From contig NZ_JABBJE010000004.1 in NCBI RefSeq assembly GCF_014218725.1, positions 289,029 through 353,028 of the forward strand: a stretch of DNA of 64,000 bases, in the 5' to 3' direction. The stretch's first letter is position 1. The number at the start of each line of letters is the position of its first letter. The position numbers were made by a program, and so were the translations under genes. Below, piece after piece: positions 34,900 to 42,735 of the stretch. Source of the DNA: Brevundimonas huaxiensis. GTDB taxonomy: Bacteria; Pseudomonadota; Alphaproteobacteria; Caulobacterales; Caulobacteraceae. The notes under the pieces were generated by a model. The model saw only the letters and a list, made by a program, of their open reading frames with translations, was not told the origin of the DNA and searched no databases.

Positions 34900-35016
34900 A
34901 AAAAGCCCGCTGCGGGGGATACATCGCAGCGGGCTTTCGCGCTCTTTAAAGAGCGGACGTTTCCTCCCCGAAACGCCTTCGAGTGCTGCGCGCTTGAGCA
35001 ACGCTTGCCCTCGAGT
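34900..35016 (-). ncRNA. Candidate small RNA (or structured 3' end of the hisS transcript)
   Basis: On the minus strand, TTGACG (35051-35046), 17 bases, TCAAAT (35028-35023) form a promoter-like pair. Downstream come three hairpins in a row: CGTTTC-GGGGAG-GAAACG, then GCTCT-TTAA-AGAGC (34954-34941), then a 13-bp stem AAAGCCCGCTGCG/CGCAGCGGGCTTT (34937-34902) followed by TTTTT, a rho-independent terminator. The predicted RNA is about 117 nt. The exposed GGGGAG loop is shaped like a ribosome-binding-site mimic. On the other strand the same loop is CTCCCC, an anti-ribosome-binding-site motif. No coding frame explains the region. It could instead simply be the hisS 3' untranslated region and terminator. 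Confidence 0.45.
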
Positions 35017-35128
35017 GAGGTCATTTGACGCAAGGGCCGGTCGGTCGTCAACGGCCGCTTTGGCAAGAGTCGAACTTTCTTCGACTTATCACTGATAACT
35101 CATTTCAGGGGCGGGTTATTATCGAAGC

Positions 35129-36619
35129 TTATTCGATAATGGACTTGATGGCGGCGACCAGGCTGTCGCGGGGGACTTTCATCTGGCCGGGGCGTTCGGC
35201 CTTCCAGGCGTCGTTGTCCGTGATGCCGGCGGCGGCGGCGCGGCCGGCGTCCAGATCCTTGATCGTGACCTCGCCGGCGGCGATCTCATCGCCGCCCAGG
35301 ATGACGACGGCCGGGGCGCCGCGCCGGTCTGCGTATTTCATCTGCGCCTTCATGCCGGCGCGACCCAGATAGAGCTCGGCGGCGATCCCGGCGGCGCGCA
35401 GTTCGGCGACGGCGGTCAGATAATGGTCCATGTCGTCCTCGGAGAAGACGATTACGACCACGGGCCCGCGCACGGCGTCCTCGGCGCCGCGTCCCGCCGC
35501 GCGCAAGGCCGAGGCCAGACGCGAGACGCCGAAGGAGAAGCCGGTCGCCGGCGTGCTCTGGCCGGTGAAGCGGGCGACCAGATCGTCATAGCGGCCGCCG
35601 CCGCCGATCGAGCCGAAGCGGACCGGGCGGCCCTTTTCGTCAACCGTGTCGAGCAGCAGCTCGGCTTCGAACACGGCGCCGGTGTAATATTCCAGGCCGC
35701 GCACGATGGTCGGATTGAATTTCACGGCGTCCTGACCGACCGACATGGCCGCCAGCGCGCGGTCGATGGCGGCCAGCTCGTTCAGCGCCGCCTCGCCCGC
35801 CGCGCCGAGGTCGCCGGAGCGCGCGACGGCGTCCAGGGTCTGCGCCCGCGTCAGGCCAGGCGTGTTCGCGGAGGCCAGGAAGGCCTCGATGGCGGCCGTG
35901 ACCTTGGCGGGCAGCTGGGCCCCCTTGGTGTAGTCGCCCGAGTCGTCCAGACGTCCTTCGCCCAGCAGTTGGACCACGCCCTCCCAGCCCAGGCGATCGA
36001 ACTTGTCGATGGCGCGAAGCGCCGTCAGCCGCTGACCGGCCTCGGTCACGCCGCCGGCGTCGAACAGGCCGTCGAACAGCTTGCGGTTCGAAACGCGGAT
36101 CTGGGCCTGGCCGGCGTCCAGGCCGGCGGCGCGTAAGCCTTCGCAGCCCATGGCGATGATTTCGGCGTCGGCCTCGGGCCGGTCCGAGCCGACGGTGTCG
36201 GCGTCGCACTGCCAGAACTCACGGAAGCGGCCGGGGCCGGGCTTCTCGTTGCGCCAGACCGGACCGTAGGCATAGCGCCGAAACGGCTTGGGCAGAGTTT
36301 CCCAGGTTTGGGCGGCGAACCGGGCAAGGGGCGCGGTGTGGTCGTAGCGCAAGGCCATCCATTCGCCCGGTTCGTCCGATCCGGCGTCGTCCTGTAGCGC
36401 GAAGACGCCCTCGTTCGGGCGGTCGGCGTCGGGCAGGAACTTGCCCAGCGCATCGGCGTATTCGAAGGCTGGCGTCTCCAGCGGCTCGAAGCCCCAGCGC
36501 TCGTAAACCTCGGACACCCTGGCGACGATGCGCCGTTCGGCGGTCAGGTCACGGCCGCGCTTGTCAGCGAAGCCGCGCGGGTTGCGGGCGAGGGGGCGGG
36601 GAGGCGCGGCGTCGGTCAT
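35129..36619 (-). CDS. hisS: Histidyl-tRNA synthetase
   Basis: A class II aminoacyl-tRNA synthetase of 496 residues that charges tRNA-His. Motif 2 (AYGPVWRNEKPGPGRFREFWQCDAD) and the histidine-specific GLEYYTGAVFEAEL are clear. Motif 3 is GVSRLASAL. The C-terminal anticodon-binding domain (PVVVIVFSEDD, LYLGRAGMKAQMKYA, VILGGDEIAAGEVTIKDL) is complete. It is on its own on the minus strand. The hairpins 190-230 bases downstream may terminate it. Confidence 0.95.
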   Translation of the reverse strand: MTDAAPPRPLARNPRGFADKRGRDLTAERRIVARVSEVYERWGFEPLETPAFEYADALGKFLPDADRPNEGVFALQDDAGSDEPGEWMALRYDHTAPLARFAAQTWETLPKPFRRYAYGPVWRNEKPGPGRFREFWQCDADTVGSDRPEADAEIIAMGCEGLRAAGLDAGQAQIRVSNRKLFDGLFDAGGVTEAGQRLTALRAIDKFDRLGWEGVVQLLGEGRLDDSGDYTKGAQLPAKVTAAIEAFLASANTPGLTRAQTLDAVARSGDLGAAGEAALNELAAIDRALAAMSVGQDAVKFNPTIVRGLEYYTGAVFEAELLLDTVDEKGRPVRFGSIGGGGRYDDLVARFTGQSTPATGFSFGVSRLASALRAAGRGAEDAVRGPVVVIVFSEDDMDHYLTAVAELRAAGIAAELYLGRAGMKAQMKYADRRGAPAVVILGGDEIAAGEVTIKDLDAGRAAAAGITDNDAWKAERPGQMKVPRDSLVAAIKSIIE

Positions 36620-36738
36620 GGCGCGCGCTTAAGCCAAGGGGCGTTTGATCGCAAATTGTCCCATCGCTTCGGCGCCGGCGTTGTGTCCTCCTGCGTCGCA
36701 CAATGATTTGTTCCTAAAGGCGAAATCTCGGCTTCGAA

Positions 36739-36763
36739 GGAACTGCCGGGAGAATGTTTCGTT
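36739..36763 (+). promoter_or_regulatory. EcfG/SigT-type general stress response promoter
   Basis: GGAAC (36739-36743), exactly 16 bases, CGTT (36760-36763) is a full match to the alphaproteobacterial EcfG consensus GGAAC-N16/17-CGTT. Transcription would start about 6-8 bases later, practically at the ATG at 36772, so the first message may be leaderless. Confidence 0.7.
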
Positions 36764-36771
36764 AGTGGCGC

Positions 36772-36978
36772 ATGACGCCCCACGCCCTTCTCGTTCCGCG
36801 CACCTGCAACACCTCCGATCGCCGCACGATCCGGTGGTGGGAGTGCGAGCTGATCGACGACGCGGGGTCGCGGCGGATGCAGAACCAGGCCTTTTTCTCG
36901 ATCCGTGAAGCCCGATCCTGGGCGTCGGCCCAGGGCTATCCCGTCAGCGACGACGCCGCCGCTGCGGCCGAGCTTTGA
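36772..36978 (+). CDS. 68-residue protein of unknown function, stress-promoter driven
   Basis: A small basic/acidic protein with no membrane helix: TCNTSDRRTIRWWECELIDD, then AFFSIREARSWASAQGYPV and an Ala-rich acidic end. The WWECELID and S-x-R-E-A-R-S-W-A motifs look like a compact folded domain, but I do not recognise it. It begins just after a perfect EcfG-type promoter and its TGA overlaps the ATG of the ClpP-like gene (TGATG region), so the two are almost certainly cotranscribed and translationally coupled. Confidence 0.7.
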   Translation: MTPHALLVPRTCNTSDRRTIRWWECELIDDAGSRRMQNQAFFSIREARSWASAQGYPVSDDAAAAAEL

Positions 36979-37559
36979 TGTCAGAGATGGCGCCGAGCGG
37001 CATTCTGACCGCAGAAGCTTTTGATACCCCGCGCATCCTGCTCGCCGGTGCGGTCGATTACGCCATGTACGACCGCTTCCGCCAGCAGATGGCGGAGGCG
37101 CCCGACACCGGGCTGACGGTGATCGAACTCTCGACTTTGGGCGGTGATCCCGAGGTGGCGCGCATGATGGGCGAAGACGTGCGCTTTCAAAGCGACATTA
37201 ATCCGTCCCGCCGGCTGGTCTTTCTGGGCAAGGCGGCGATCTATTCCGCAGGCGCGACCTTCATGAGCTTCTTTGCGGTGGAGAACCGCTATCTGACGCG
37301 CGGCGCGCGGGTGATGATCCATGAGCGCAAGATGGACAAGCAACTGCATGTCAGCGGGCCGCTGACGACCTGCATCGCCTCGGTTCGCGCCATGCTGAAC
37401 GAGCTGGAACACTCCATCGCCATCCAGAACGAGGGTTTCGAGAACTTGGTGCGCGGATCGTCCGTCACGATGGAGGAGGTGCTGAAACGCGCCCCCGCCA
37501 ACTGGTATATCGAGGCCCAGGAGGCCAAGGCGTTGGGCCTGATCGCCGAAGTGATCTGA
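36978..37559 (+). CDS. ClpP-like serine protease family protein
   Basis: A 193-residue member of the ClpP/crotonase fold. The likely nucleophile is Ser90 in AIYSAGATF and the base is His115 in RVMIHERK. STLGGDPEV (about residues 52-60) corresponds to the oxyanion Gly-Gly loop. NWYIEAQEAKALGLIAEVI is the typical C-terminal ClpP motif, although the position of the third catalytic residue, normally Asp, holds no clear Asp. No signal peptide is seen, so it is cytosolic. It is not the housekeeping ClpP (no HQP motif) and no Clp ATPase gene is adjacent. It follows the 68-aa gene in a stress-regulated operon. Confidence 0.8.
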   Translation: MSEMAPSGILTAEAFDTPRILLAGAVDYAMYDRFRQQMAEAPDTGLTVIELSTLGGDPEVARMMGEDVRFQSDINPSRRLVFLGKAAIYSAGATFMSFFAVENRYLTRGARVMIHERKMDKQLHVSGPLTTCIASVRAMLNELEHSIAIQNEGFENLVRGSSVTMEEVLKRAPANWYIEAQEAKALGLIAEVI

Positions 37560-37572
37560 CCCGCCGGCTGGA

Positions 37573-38133
37573 TCAGGCCTGGAGCGTTTCCACGGTAAGA
37601 TTGCCGTTGGTGTAGACGCAGATTTCGGCGGCGATCTTCATGGCCTTGCGCGCGACCTGTTCGGCGTCCAGATCGGTTTCCTCGATCAGGGCGCGGGCGG
37701 CCGACAGGGCGTAGTTGCCGCCCGAACCCACGGCGGCGACGCCGTATTCGGGTTCCAGCACGTCGCCGACGCCGGTCACGGTGAAGATGGACGACTTGTC
37801 CGCCACCAGCAGCATGGCTTCCAACCGGCGCAGATAGCGGTCGGTGCGCCAGTCCTTGGCCAGGTCGACGCAGGCGCGCGCCAGCTGATCCGGATACTGC
37901 TCCAGCTTGGCCTCAAGCCGCTCGATCAGGGTGAAAGCGTCGGCCGTGGCGCCGGCAAAGCCGGCCAGCACCTTGCCGCCCGCCAGGGTGCGCACCTTGC
38001 GGGCGGCGCCCTTGACGATGGTCGGGCCCATCGAGACCTGGCCGTCGCCGGCGATCACGGTGCGTCCGTTTTTGCGCACCGCGAGAATGGTGGTGCCGTG
38101 CCAGTCGGGGAAGTTGGATGCGGTCTGGGTCAT
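37573..38133 (-). CDS. hslV: ATP-dependent protease subunit HslV
   Basis: The proteasome-like peptidase that pairs with the HslU ATPase. The catalytic Thr14 follows WHG (HGTTILAV), exposed after removal of 13 residues. [20 protein letters not shown] and [13 protein letters not shown] are the family motifs. The length of 186 aa is normal. In many genomes hslU follows directly. Here the downstream neighbour is the convergent ClpP-like gene (14-base gap) and hslU is not in the window. Two proteolysis genes thus lie tail to tail. Confidence 0.95.
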   Translation of the reverse strand: MTQTASNFPDWHGTTILAVRKNGRTVIAGDGQVSMGPTIVKGAARKVRTLAGGKVLAGFAGATADAFTLIERLEAKLEQYPDQLARACVDLAKDWRTDRYLRRLEAMLLVADKSSIFTVTGVGDVLEPEYGVAAVGSGGNYALSAARALIEETDLDAEQVARKAMKIAAEICVYTNGNLTVETLQA

Positions 38134-38266
38134 GACGATCAGATGGCGCGGGCGGGGGCCGGCATCAAGTCTGTCGCGCCTTGGTGTAACGCTGTCTTAT
38201 TTTGACCCCAATATTGGCTAGAAGGCGCAATCCGCTTTCGCGGTCTTTGAAATCGAGGGACAGGTT

Positions 38267-38668
38267 TTGCTTTATCGCGTCGTTTTCGTGAGTGAAATGA
38301 TCGGTGGCGCCAACCACACGATCCAGTCGCTTGCCGAAATCCTTGGCGCGTCGGAGCGAAACAATCGACGCGACGAAATCGGCAGCGCCATGCTGTTCTA
38401 CGAGGGCGAGATGGCCCAGGTTATCGAGGGCGCCCGTGCGGACCTGGACCGGCTGATGTCGCGCCTCTGGAAAGACCCGCGTCATCACAACATCCGCGTC
38501 CTGGATGATCGGCCCGTCATGCAGCGGCGGATGCGCGAACCCGCACGGCTGTGCGCCCTCAGCGACCGGCAGGCCGCCGACATTCTGCGCGGACGGCGTC
38601 TGAGCGATCTGTCCAGCGCGGGTCTGGAAAAGCTGCTGTCGTGCGAACACGTCCGGATGGCCGCTTAA
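38267..38668 (+). CDS. BLUF-domain protein (blue-light sensor type)
   Basis: A 133-residue single-domain protein matching the FAD-binding BLUF fold. Tyr3 (LYRVVFVS), Asn32 (RNN) and Gln51 (MAQVIEG) occupy the positions of the photocycle residues, and LWKDPRHHNIRVL matches the fourth segment. The C-terminal part lacks the usual R-x-F-x-x-W-x-M-G, reading MQRRMREPARLCALS instead, so signalling through the semi-conserved Trp/Met is changed or lost. There is no output domain, so it would act by protein contact. The start is TTG with GAGGGAC upstream. It is monocistronic. Confidence 0.82.
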   Translation: MLYRVVFVSEMIGGANHTIQSLAEILGASERNNRRDEIGSAMLFYEGEMAQVIEGARADLDRLMSRLWKDPRHHNIRVLDDRPVMQRRMREPARLCALSDRQAADILRGRRLSDLSSAGLEKLLSCEHVRMAA

Positions 38669-38721
38669 GGCGCAGGCGATAGGCCCCTCGCGCCGGAACC
38701 TCTGCGGCGCTAGATAGGGCG

Positions 38722-39459
38722 GTGATCTTTTCCGAAGACGAAGTCGAACGCTATGCGCGCCATCTGGTCCTGTCCGAAGTGGGCGGGCCGGGGCAGCAGG
38801 CGCTGAAGCGCGCGCGGGTGTTGATCGTCGGCGCGGGCGGCGTGGGATCGCCGGCGGCGCTCTATCTGGCGGCGGCGGGCGTCGGGACCTTGGGCCTGAT
38901 CGACGACGATGTTGTGGGGCTGTCCAATCTGCAGAGGCAGATTGCCTTTTCGACGGCGCAGGTCGGCCGGTCGAAGGTCGAGGCGGCGGCGGAACGGCTG
39001 GTCGGCCTCAATCCGCATGTCGCGGTCGAAACTTTCGCCGAGCGGATCACCGCCGAGAATGCCGAGTCGCGGATCGCAGCCTTCGACGTCGTGCTGGACG
39101 GGACCGACGATTTCCAGACCCGGCTGTGGGTCAACGCGGCCTGCGTTGCGGCGGGCAAGCCGCTGGTGTCGGGCGCGCTTGGCCGCTGGAACGGGCAGAT
39201 CGGGGTGTTTGCGGGCCAGCCCTGCTATCAATGCCTGGTGCCCGAGATTCCGCTGGATGCGGAAACCTGCGCGCGCGTCGGCGTCGTCGGCGCCCTGACC
39301 GGCGTGATTGGGTCGATGGCGGCGCTGGAGGTCATCAAGCTGATCACCGGCGCGGGCGAGGCCCTGACGGGGCGGCTGATGCTCTATGATGGTCTGGCGG
39401 GCTCGGCGCGGGCCGTGAGGGTCGCCGCCGATCCAGAGTGTCCGGTCTGCGGCGGCTGA
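38722..39459 (+). CDS. moeB: HesA/MoeB/ThiF-family adenylyltransferase
   Basis: An E1-like enzyme that adenylates the C-terminal Gly of a sulfur carrier (MoaD or ThiS). The ATP site VLIVGAGGVGSP, the arginine-bearing SNLQRQI, and LDGTDDFQTR are intact. Two Cys pairs, CYQCLVP and the C-terminal CPVCGG, form the structural zinc site. The length of 245 aa without a rhodanese domain fits bacterial MoeB. No molybdopterin or thiamine gene is adjacent, so the partner is uncertain. The start is GTG. It converges on the small gene at 39463. Confidence 0.88.
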   Translation: MIFSEDEVERYARHLVLSEVGGPGQQALKRARVLIVGAGGVGSPAALYLAAAGVGTLGLIDDDVVGLSNLQRQIAFSTAQVGRSKVEAAAERLVGLNPHVAVETFAERITAENAESRIAAFDVVLDGTDDFQTRLWVNAACVAAGKPLVSGALGRWNGQIGVFAGQPCYQCLVPEIPLDAETCARVGVVGALTGVIGSMAALEVIKLITGAGEALTGRLMLYDGLAGSARAVRVAADPECPVCGG

Positions 39460-39462
39460 CGC

Positions 39463-39729
39463 TCAGGCGGCTGTCGCGAAGCGGATGTCGGCCAAATCCA
39501 GATCGGGCAGGGGCGGGGCGAAGCCCAGCGCCGGGTTGCTGAGCACCGTCACCAGACGCTCGCCGCAATAGAGATAGAGGGTTTCGAACCCGACCCAGTT
39601 GCGGGCGATCGCCTCCAGCGCCTGATTGGCCGCCGTGTCGTTCGCCGCGTCGAGGACGCAGATGTCCCGCACCGGAACGCCGGGCAGGTTGACGATGCAG
39701 TAGTAGGAGTCCAACGCACACTTCCTCAA
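39463..39729 (-). CDS. Small hypothetical protein (88 aa)
   Basis: A soluble protein with no signal peptide. It opens KCALDSYYCIVNLPGVPVRD, then has DAANDTAANQALEAIARNW and a strand-rich GFETLYLYCGERLVTVLSN. It looks like one compact alpha/beta domain, and its good codon use in one frame supports it as real. I do not recognise a family. It is divergent from the DUF6880 gene across about 105 bases and its stop is 4 bases from the moeB stop. Confidence 0.65.
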   Translation of the reverse strand: MRKCALDSYYCIVNLPGVPVRDICVLDAANDTAANQALEAIARNWVGFETLYLYCGERLVTVLSNPALGFAPPLPDLDLADIRFATAA

Positions 39730-39834
39730 TCAGGACGCCGGAAACGAAGCGCGTTTACGACGGTTCCTCCCCTGCCAGCGGTTTTCGACAGCCGTGTGAG
39801 TTCGGTCCGACAGACTTGTGAAAAAGGAGGCCTG

Positions 39835-41043
39835 ATGGCCCGACGTCCCGCCTCGCCCAAACGGCTGAACGCCGCAAATCTCAGCGGCTTAGGGGCTGAG
39901 CGTCTGGGCGAACTGCTGATGCAGGCGGCGGATGCGGATGCGATCCTGAAGCGGCGGCTCAGGCTGGTGATGGCGGCCGAGGCGGGGCCGGATCTGCTGG
40001 CACTGGAAATCGACAAGCGATTGACCACCATCGCCGCCAGCCGCGCGCGGGTGTCGTGGCGAAAGCGGCCGGACCTGCTGCGCGATCTGGAAATTCTGCG
40101 GGCTGCAATCGTCGAGGATCTGGCCGAGGCCGCGCCGGCGATGGGGTTGGAGCGATTGATCGGCTGGTTCGACCTGTTTCGCGGCCTGGCGACGCGGGTC
40201 AAGGATCAGAAGGGCGAACTGGCCGCAGCCTTCGAAACGGCGGCTCCGGACCTGTGGCGGATCGCCGAGGCTGCGGTGCGGACGGACGACAGCACAGGGG
40301 GTCTGCTGGCGGATGCGGTGGCGCGGCAACCGCTCGAATACGCCCGGTGGATTGGGGCCGGCGGCGACAATCTGACGGCGGACATGGCCAAGAGGCTGCT
40401 GGGTCGTCTCGATACTGCATCCACCGCACGCGGAATGCGGACGGTCGTGCGGCGGCTGGCGGACCGGGCGGGCGATCTGGACCTGTGGCTGTCGATGACG
40501 ACGCCTGAGGAACGGGGCTCGCCGGATTTTGCGGCGGTGATGGCCAAGCGGCTGCTGGTCGCCGATCGCATTCCAGAAGCGCGTCAGGCGCTGGAGACGG
40601 CGCTGAAACCGTCGGCGGGCAACCGGCGCTGGACCTTCGGGCGATCGCCACAGGCCGGACCGCCGGCCCTGACGCCGGCGTGGGAGGCGACCTCGATCGA
40701 CCTTTTGGAAGCCGAGGGGCGCAAGGACGAGGCGCAAGACCTGCGCTGGGCGATGTTCGAGCGCGACCTGTCCGCGCCGGTGCTGCGGGCCTATCTGGCG
40801 CGTCTGCCGGACTTCGACGATGTGGAGGCGCTGGACCGCGCCCTGGCTCACGCCGCGACCTATGCCGATGTCGAGACGGCGCTGGGGTTTCTGATGGACT
40901 GGCCCGCCCATCGCGAGGCCGCCGCCCTGGTCGAACGCCGCATCCGCGAGGTGCGCGCGCCGCTGCCGCTCAAGGCCGACTGGGCGGCGCGGCTGGCGCA
41001 AAGATATCCCGACGCGGCCGAGCGCTTGCTGGCTGCGCCCTAA
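39835..41043 (+). CDS. DUF6880-family protein
   Basis: A 402-residue cytosolic, almost entirely helical protein. The opening KRLNAANLSGLGAERLGELLMQAADADAILKRRLRLVM in outline matches the DUF6880 pattern (NLxxLGxxRLAxLL), followed by repeated helical hairpins suggesting a TPR- or HEAT-like solenoid (GRKDEAQDLRWAMFE, VLRAYLARLPDFDDVEALDRAL). The function is unknown. I chose the ATG at 39835 because AAGGAGG lies just upstream, and the extra codons before it are not family-like. Its stop overlaps that of the convergent dehydrogenase gene by 4 bases. Confidence 0.82.
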   Translation: MARRPASPKRLNAANLSGLGAERLGELLMQAADADAILKRRLRLVMAAEAGPDLLALEIDKRLTTIAASRARVSWRKRPDLLRDLEILRAAIVEDLAEAAPAMGLERLIGWFDLFRGLATRVKDQKGELAAAFETAAPDLWRIAEAAVRTDDSTGGLLADAVARQPLEYARWIGAGGDNLTADMAKRLLGRLDTASTARGMRTVVRRLADRAGDLDLWLSMTTPEERGSPDFAAVMAKRLLVADRIPEARQALETALKPSAGNRRWTFGRSPQAGPPALTPAWEATSIDLLEAEGRKDEAQDLRWAMFERDLSAPVLRAYLARLPDFDDVEALDRALAHAATYADVETALGFLMDWPAHREAAALVERRIREVRAPLPLKADWAARLAQRYPDAAERLLAAP

Positions 41044-42026
41044 AGCATCGCCGGAATCACCCGATCCGGCGGGCGGTGGCCGTTCTGATAGGTCATGACG
41101 TTGGCGATGACGCGATCGCCCATGTCCTGGCGCGCTTCCAACGTGGCGGAACCCAGGTGGGGCAGCAGCACGACATTGGACTGGCCCAGCAGGCCATGAT
41201 GGATCGCGGGCTCGTTCTCGAACACGTCAAGGCCGACGCCGGACAGGGCGCGCATGGCCACGGCCTGGGCCAGGGCGGCTTCGTCGATCAACTCTCCGCG
41301 CGCGGTGTTGATCAGGATGGCGTGGGGCTGGAGCCGGGCCAGGCGTTCGGCCGACAGCAGATGGTGGGTGTCCTTCGTCGCCGGACAGTTCAGCGAGACG
41401 ATGTCCATCCGCGCCAGCATCTGGTCCAGATCGTCCCAGTAGGTCGCGCCCAGCTCTTCCTCGATCAGGGCCGGGACGGGCTTGCGATTATGATAGTGGA
41501 CCTGAAGCCCGAAGGCCTTGGCGCGCCGGGCCAGGGCCTGGCCGATCCGGCCCATGCCGACGATGCCCAGCCGCTTGCCCCAAAGCTTGCGTCCGCACAT
41601 CCAGGTCGGGGTCCAGCCCTCGAACCGGCCTTCGGCCACGACCTGCGCGCCCTCGACGATGCGGCGGCTGACGGCCAGGATCAGGCTCATGGCCAGGTCG
41701 GCGGTGTCCTCGGTCAGGACACCGGGCGTGTTGGTGACGATGATGCCGCGCGCCACGGCCGCGTCGACGTCGATATGGTCCACCCCGGCGCCAAAGTTGG
41801 CGATCATCTTCAACTGCTCGCCCGCGCCATTGATCAGGTCGGCGTCGATGACGTCGGTGATGGTGGGCACCAGAACCTCGGCCCGCTGCACGGCGGCCTG
41901 CAAGGCGGCGCGGTCCATCGGCTGATCCTTTAGGTTCAGCTCGGCGTCGAACAGCTCGCGCATCCGCGTTTCGACCGCGTCGGGCAGGCGTCTGGTTAAT
42001 ACGACCTTAAGCTTGCGGGGGGACAT
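41040..42026 (-). CDS. D-isomer-specific 2-hydroxyacid dehydrogenase (glyoxylate/hydroxypyruvate reductase type)
   Basis: An NAD(P)H enzyme that reduces 2-oxoacids to D-2-hydroxyacids. The dinucleotide site GIVGMGRIGQALARRA and the catalytic Arg in NTARGELID, Glu in FENEPAIH and His in LLPHLGSAT are all present. The length is 328 aa. The strand KMIANFGAGVDHIDVDAA and the MCGRKLWGK loop place it near the glyoxylate reductase subfamily. Its first codons contain a CtrA-type box that may belong to the divergent SH3 gene. Confidence 0.92.
   Translation of the reverse strand: MSPRKLKVVLTRRLPDAVETRMRELFDAELNLKDQPMDRAALQAAVQRAEVLVPTITDVIDADLINGAGEQLKMIANFGAGVDHIDVDAAVARGIIVTNTPGVLTEDTADLAMSLILAVSRRIVEGAQVVAEGRFEGWTPTWMCGRKLWGKRLGIVGMGRIGQALARRAKAFGLQVHYHNRKPVPALIEEELGATYWDDLDQMLARMDIVSLNCPATKDTHHLLSAERLARLQPHAILINTARGELIDEAALAQAVAMRALSGVGLDVFENEPAIHHGLLGQSNVVLLPHLGSATLEARQDMGDRVIANVMTYQNGHRPPDRVIPAML
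41996..42010. promoter_or_regulatory. CtrA-type binding site TTAA-N7-TTAA
   Basis: TTAA (41996-41999), seven bases, TTAA (42007-42010) is a complete match to the CtrA consensus of Caulobacterales. It lies inside codons 6-10 of the dehydrogenase gene but 84 bases before the GTG of the divergent SH3-domain gene, a normal promoter distance for that gene. Confidence 0.45.
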
Positions 42027-42093
42027 TCTCGGCCTTGGTTAGCGGGCGGCGATTCAGACGGATCAAAGCCCGCGCGACGGGTCGTTCCAATCA

Positions 42094-42666
42094 GTGTCTA
42101 GCAAAGCCGCCGCCATCTTCCAAAGCCTGCGACGCCGCATCGCCCTCGTTGGAGCCGTTCTCGGCCTCGGCGTGATGGCCAGCGCCGGCGCGACCATGCC
42201 CGACGGCCGCCCGACGCCGACGGGGCTTGAGGTGCCGCGCTGGATTTCGCTGAAGTCCTCGCACGTCCGCGCGCGCCAGGGGCCGGGCCTGGATTATCCG
42301 ATCCTGTGGGAATATCGGGCCGCCGGCCTGCCGGTTCAGGTGATCGCCGAGACGACCGAATGGCGCAAGATCTGTGATCCCGACGGGGCCGTGGCCTGGA
42401 TCCACCGTACGGTGTCGTCGGGCCGGCGCTATGTCTTCAATACGACCGCCGAGGAAGTGCCGATCCGGTCGGGCCGATCCGAGACGGCGTCGGTGCGCGC
42501 GCGCCTGTCGCCACGCGCCCTGGTGATGCTGGACGAATGCGAGGAGGGCTGGTGCAAGGTCCGGGCGCGACGGCTGGAGGGTTTCGTGGCTCAGCGGGCC
42601 GTGTTCGGCACCCAGGAGCGGGCGCTGTGCAACGCCAATCGCCCCGCGGGCACGGGGCGCAACTGA
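42094..42666 (+). CDS. Secreted SH3-domain protein
   Basis: After an N-terminal basic region and a hydrophobic signal or anchor (about residues 16-34) come two bacterial SH3-like segments: WISLKSSHVRARQGPGLDYPILWEYRAAGLPVQVIAE in outline, and VPIRSGRSETASVRARL followed by CEEGWCKVRARRLEGFV. The Cys pair around EEGW may be a disulfide. Such proteins bind peptidoglycan or other envelope partners. The GTG start at 42094 follows a region with a CtrA-type box, which would fit cell-cycle control of an envelope factor. fabA begins 69 bases downstream on the same strand. Confidence 0.85.
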   Translation: MSSKAAAIFQSLRRRIALVGAVLGLGVMASAGATMPDGRPTPTGLEVPRWISLKSSHVRARQGPGLDYPILWEYRAAGLPVQVIAETTEWRKICDPDGAVAWIHRTVSSGRRYVFNTTAEEVPIRSGRSETASVRARLSPRALVMLDECEEGWCKVRARRLEGFVAQRAVFGTQERALCNANRPAGTGRN

Positions 42667-42735
42667 CCGCACGCTGTTGAGCGAAGCAGCGCGGTCGTGT
42701 AACCCGCGCGCAACGTCTCAAGAAACGGAAGCGCC

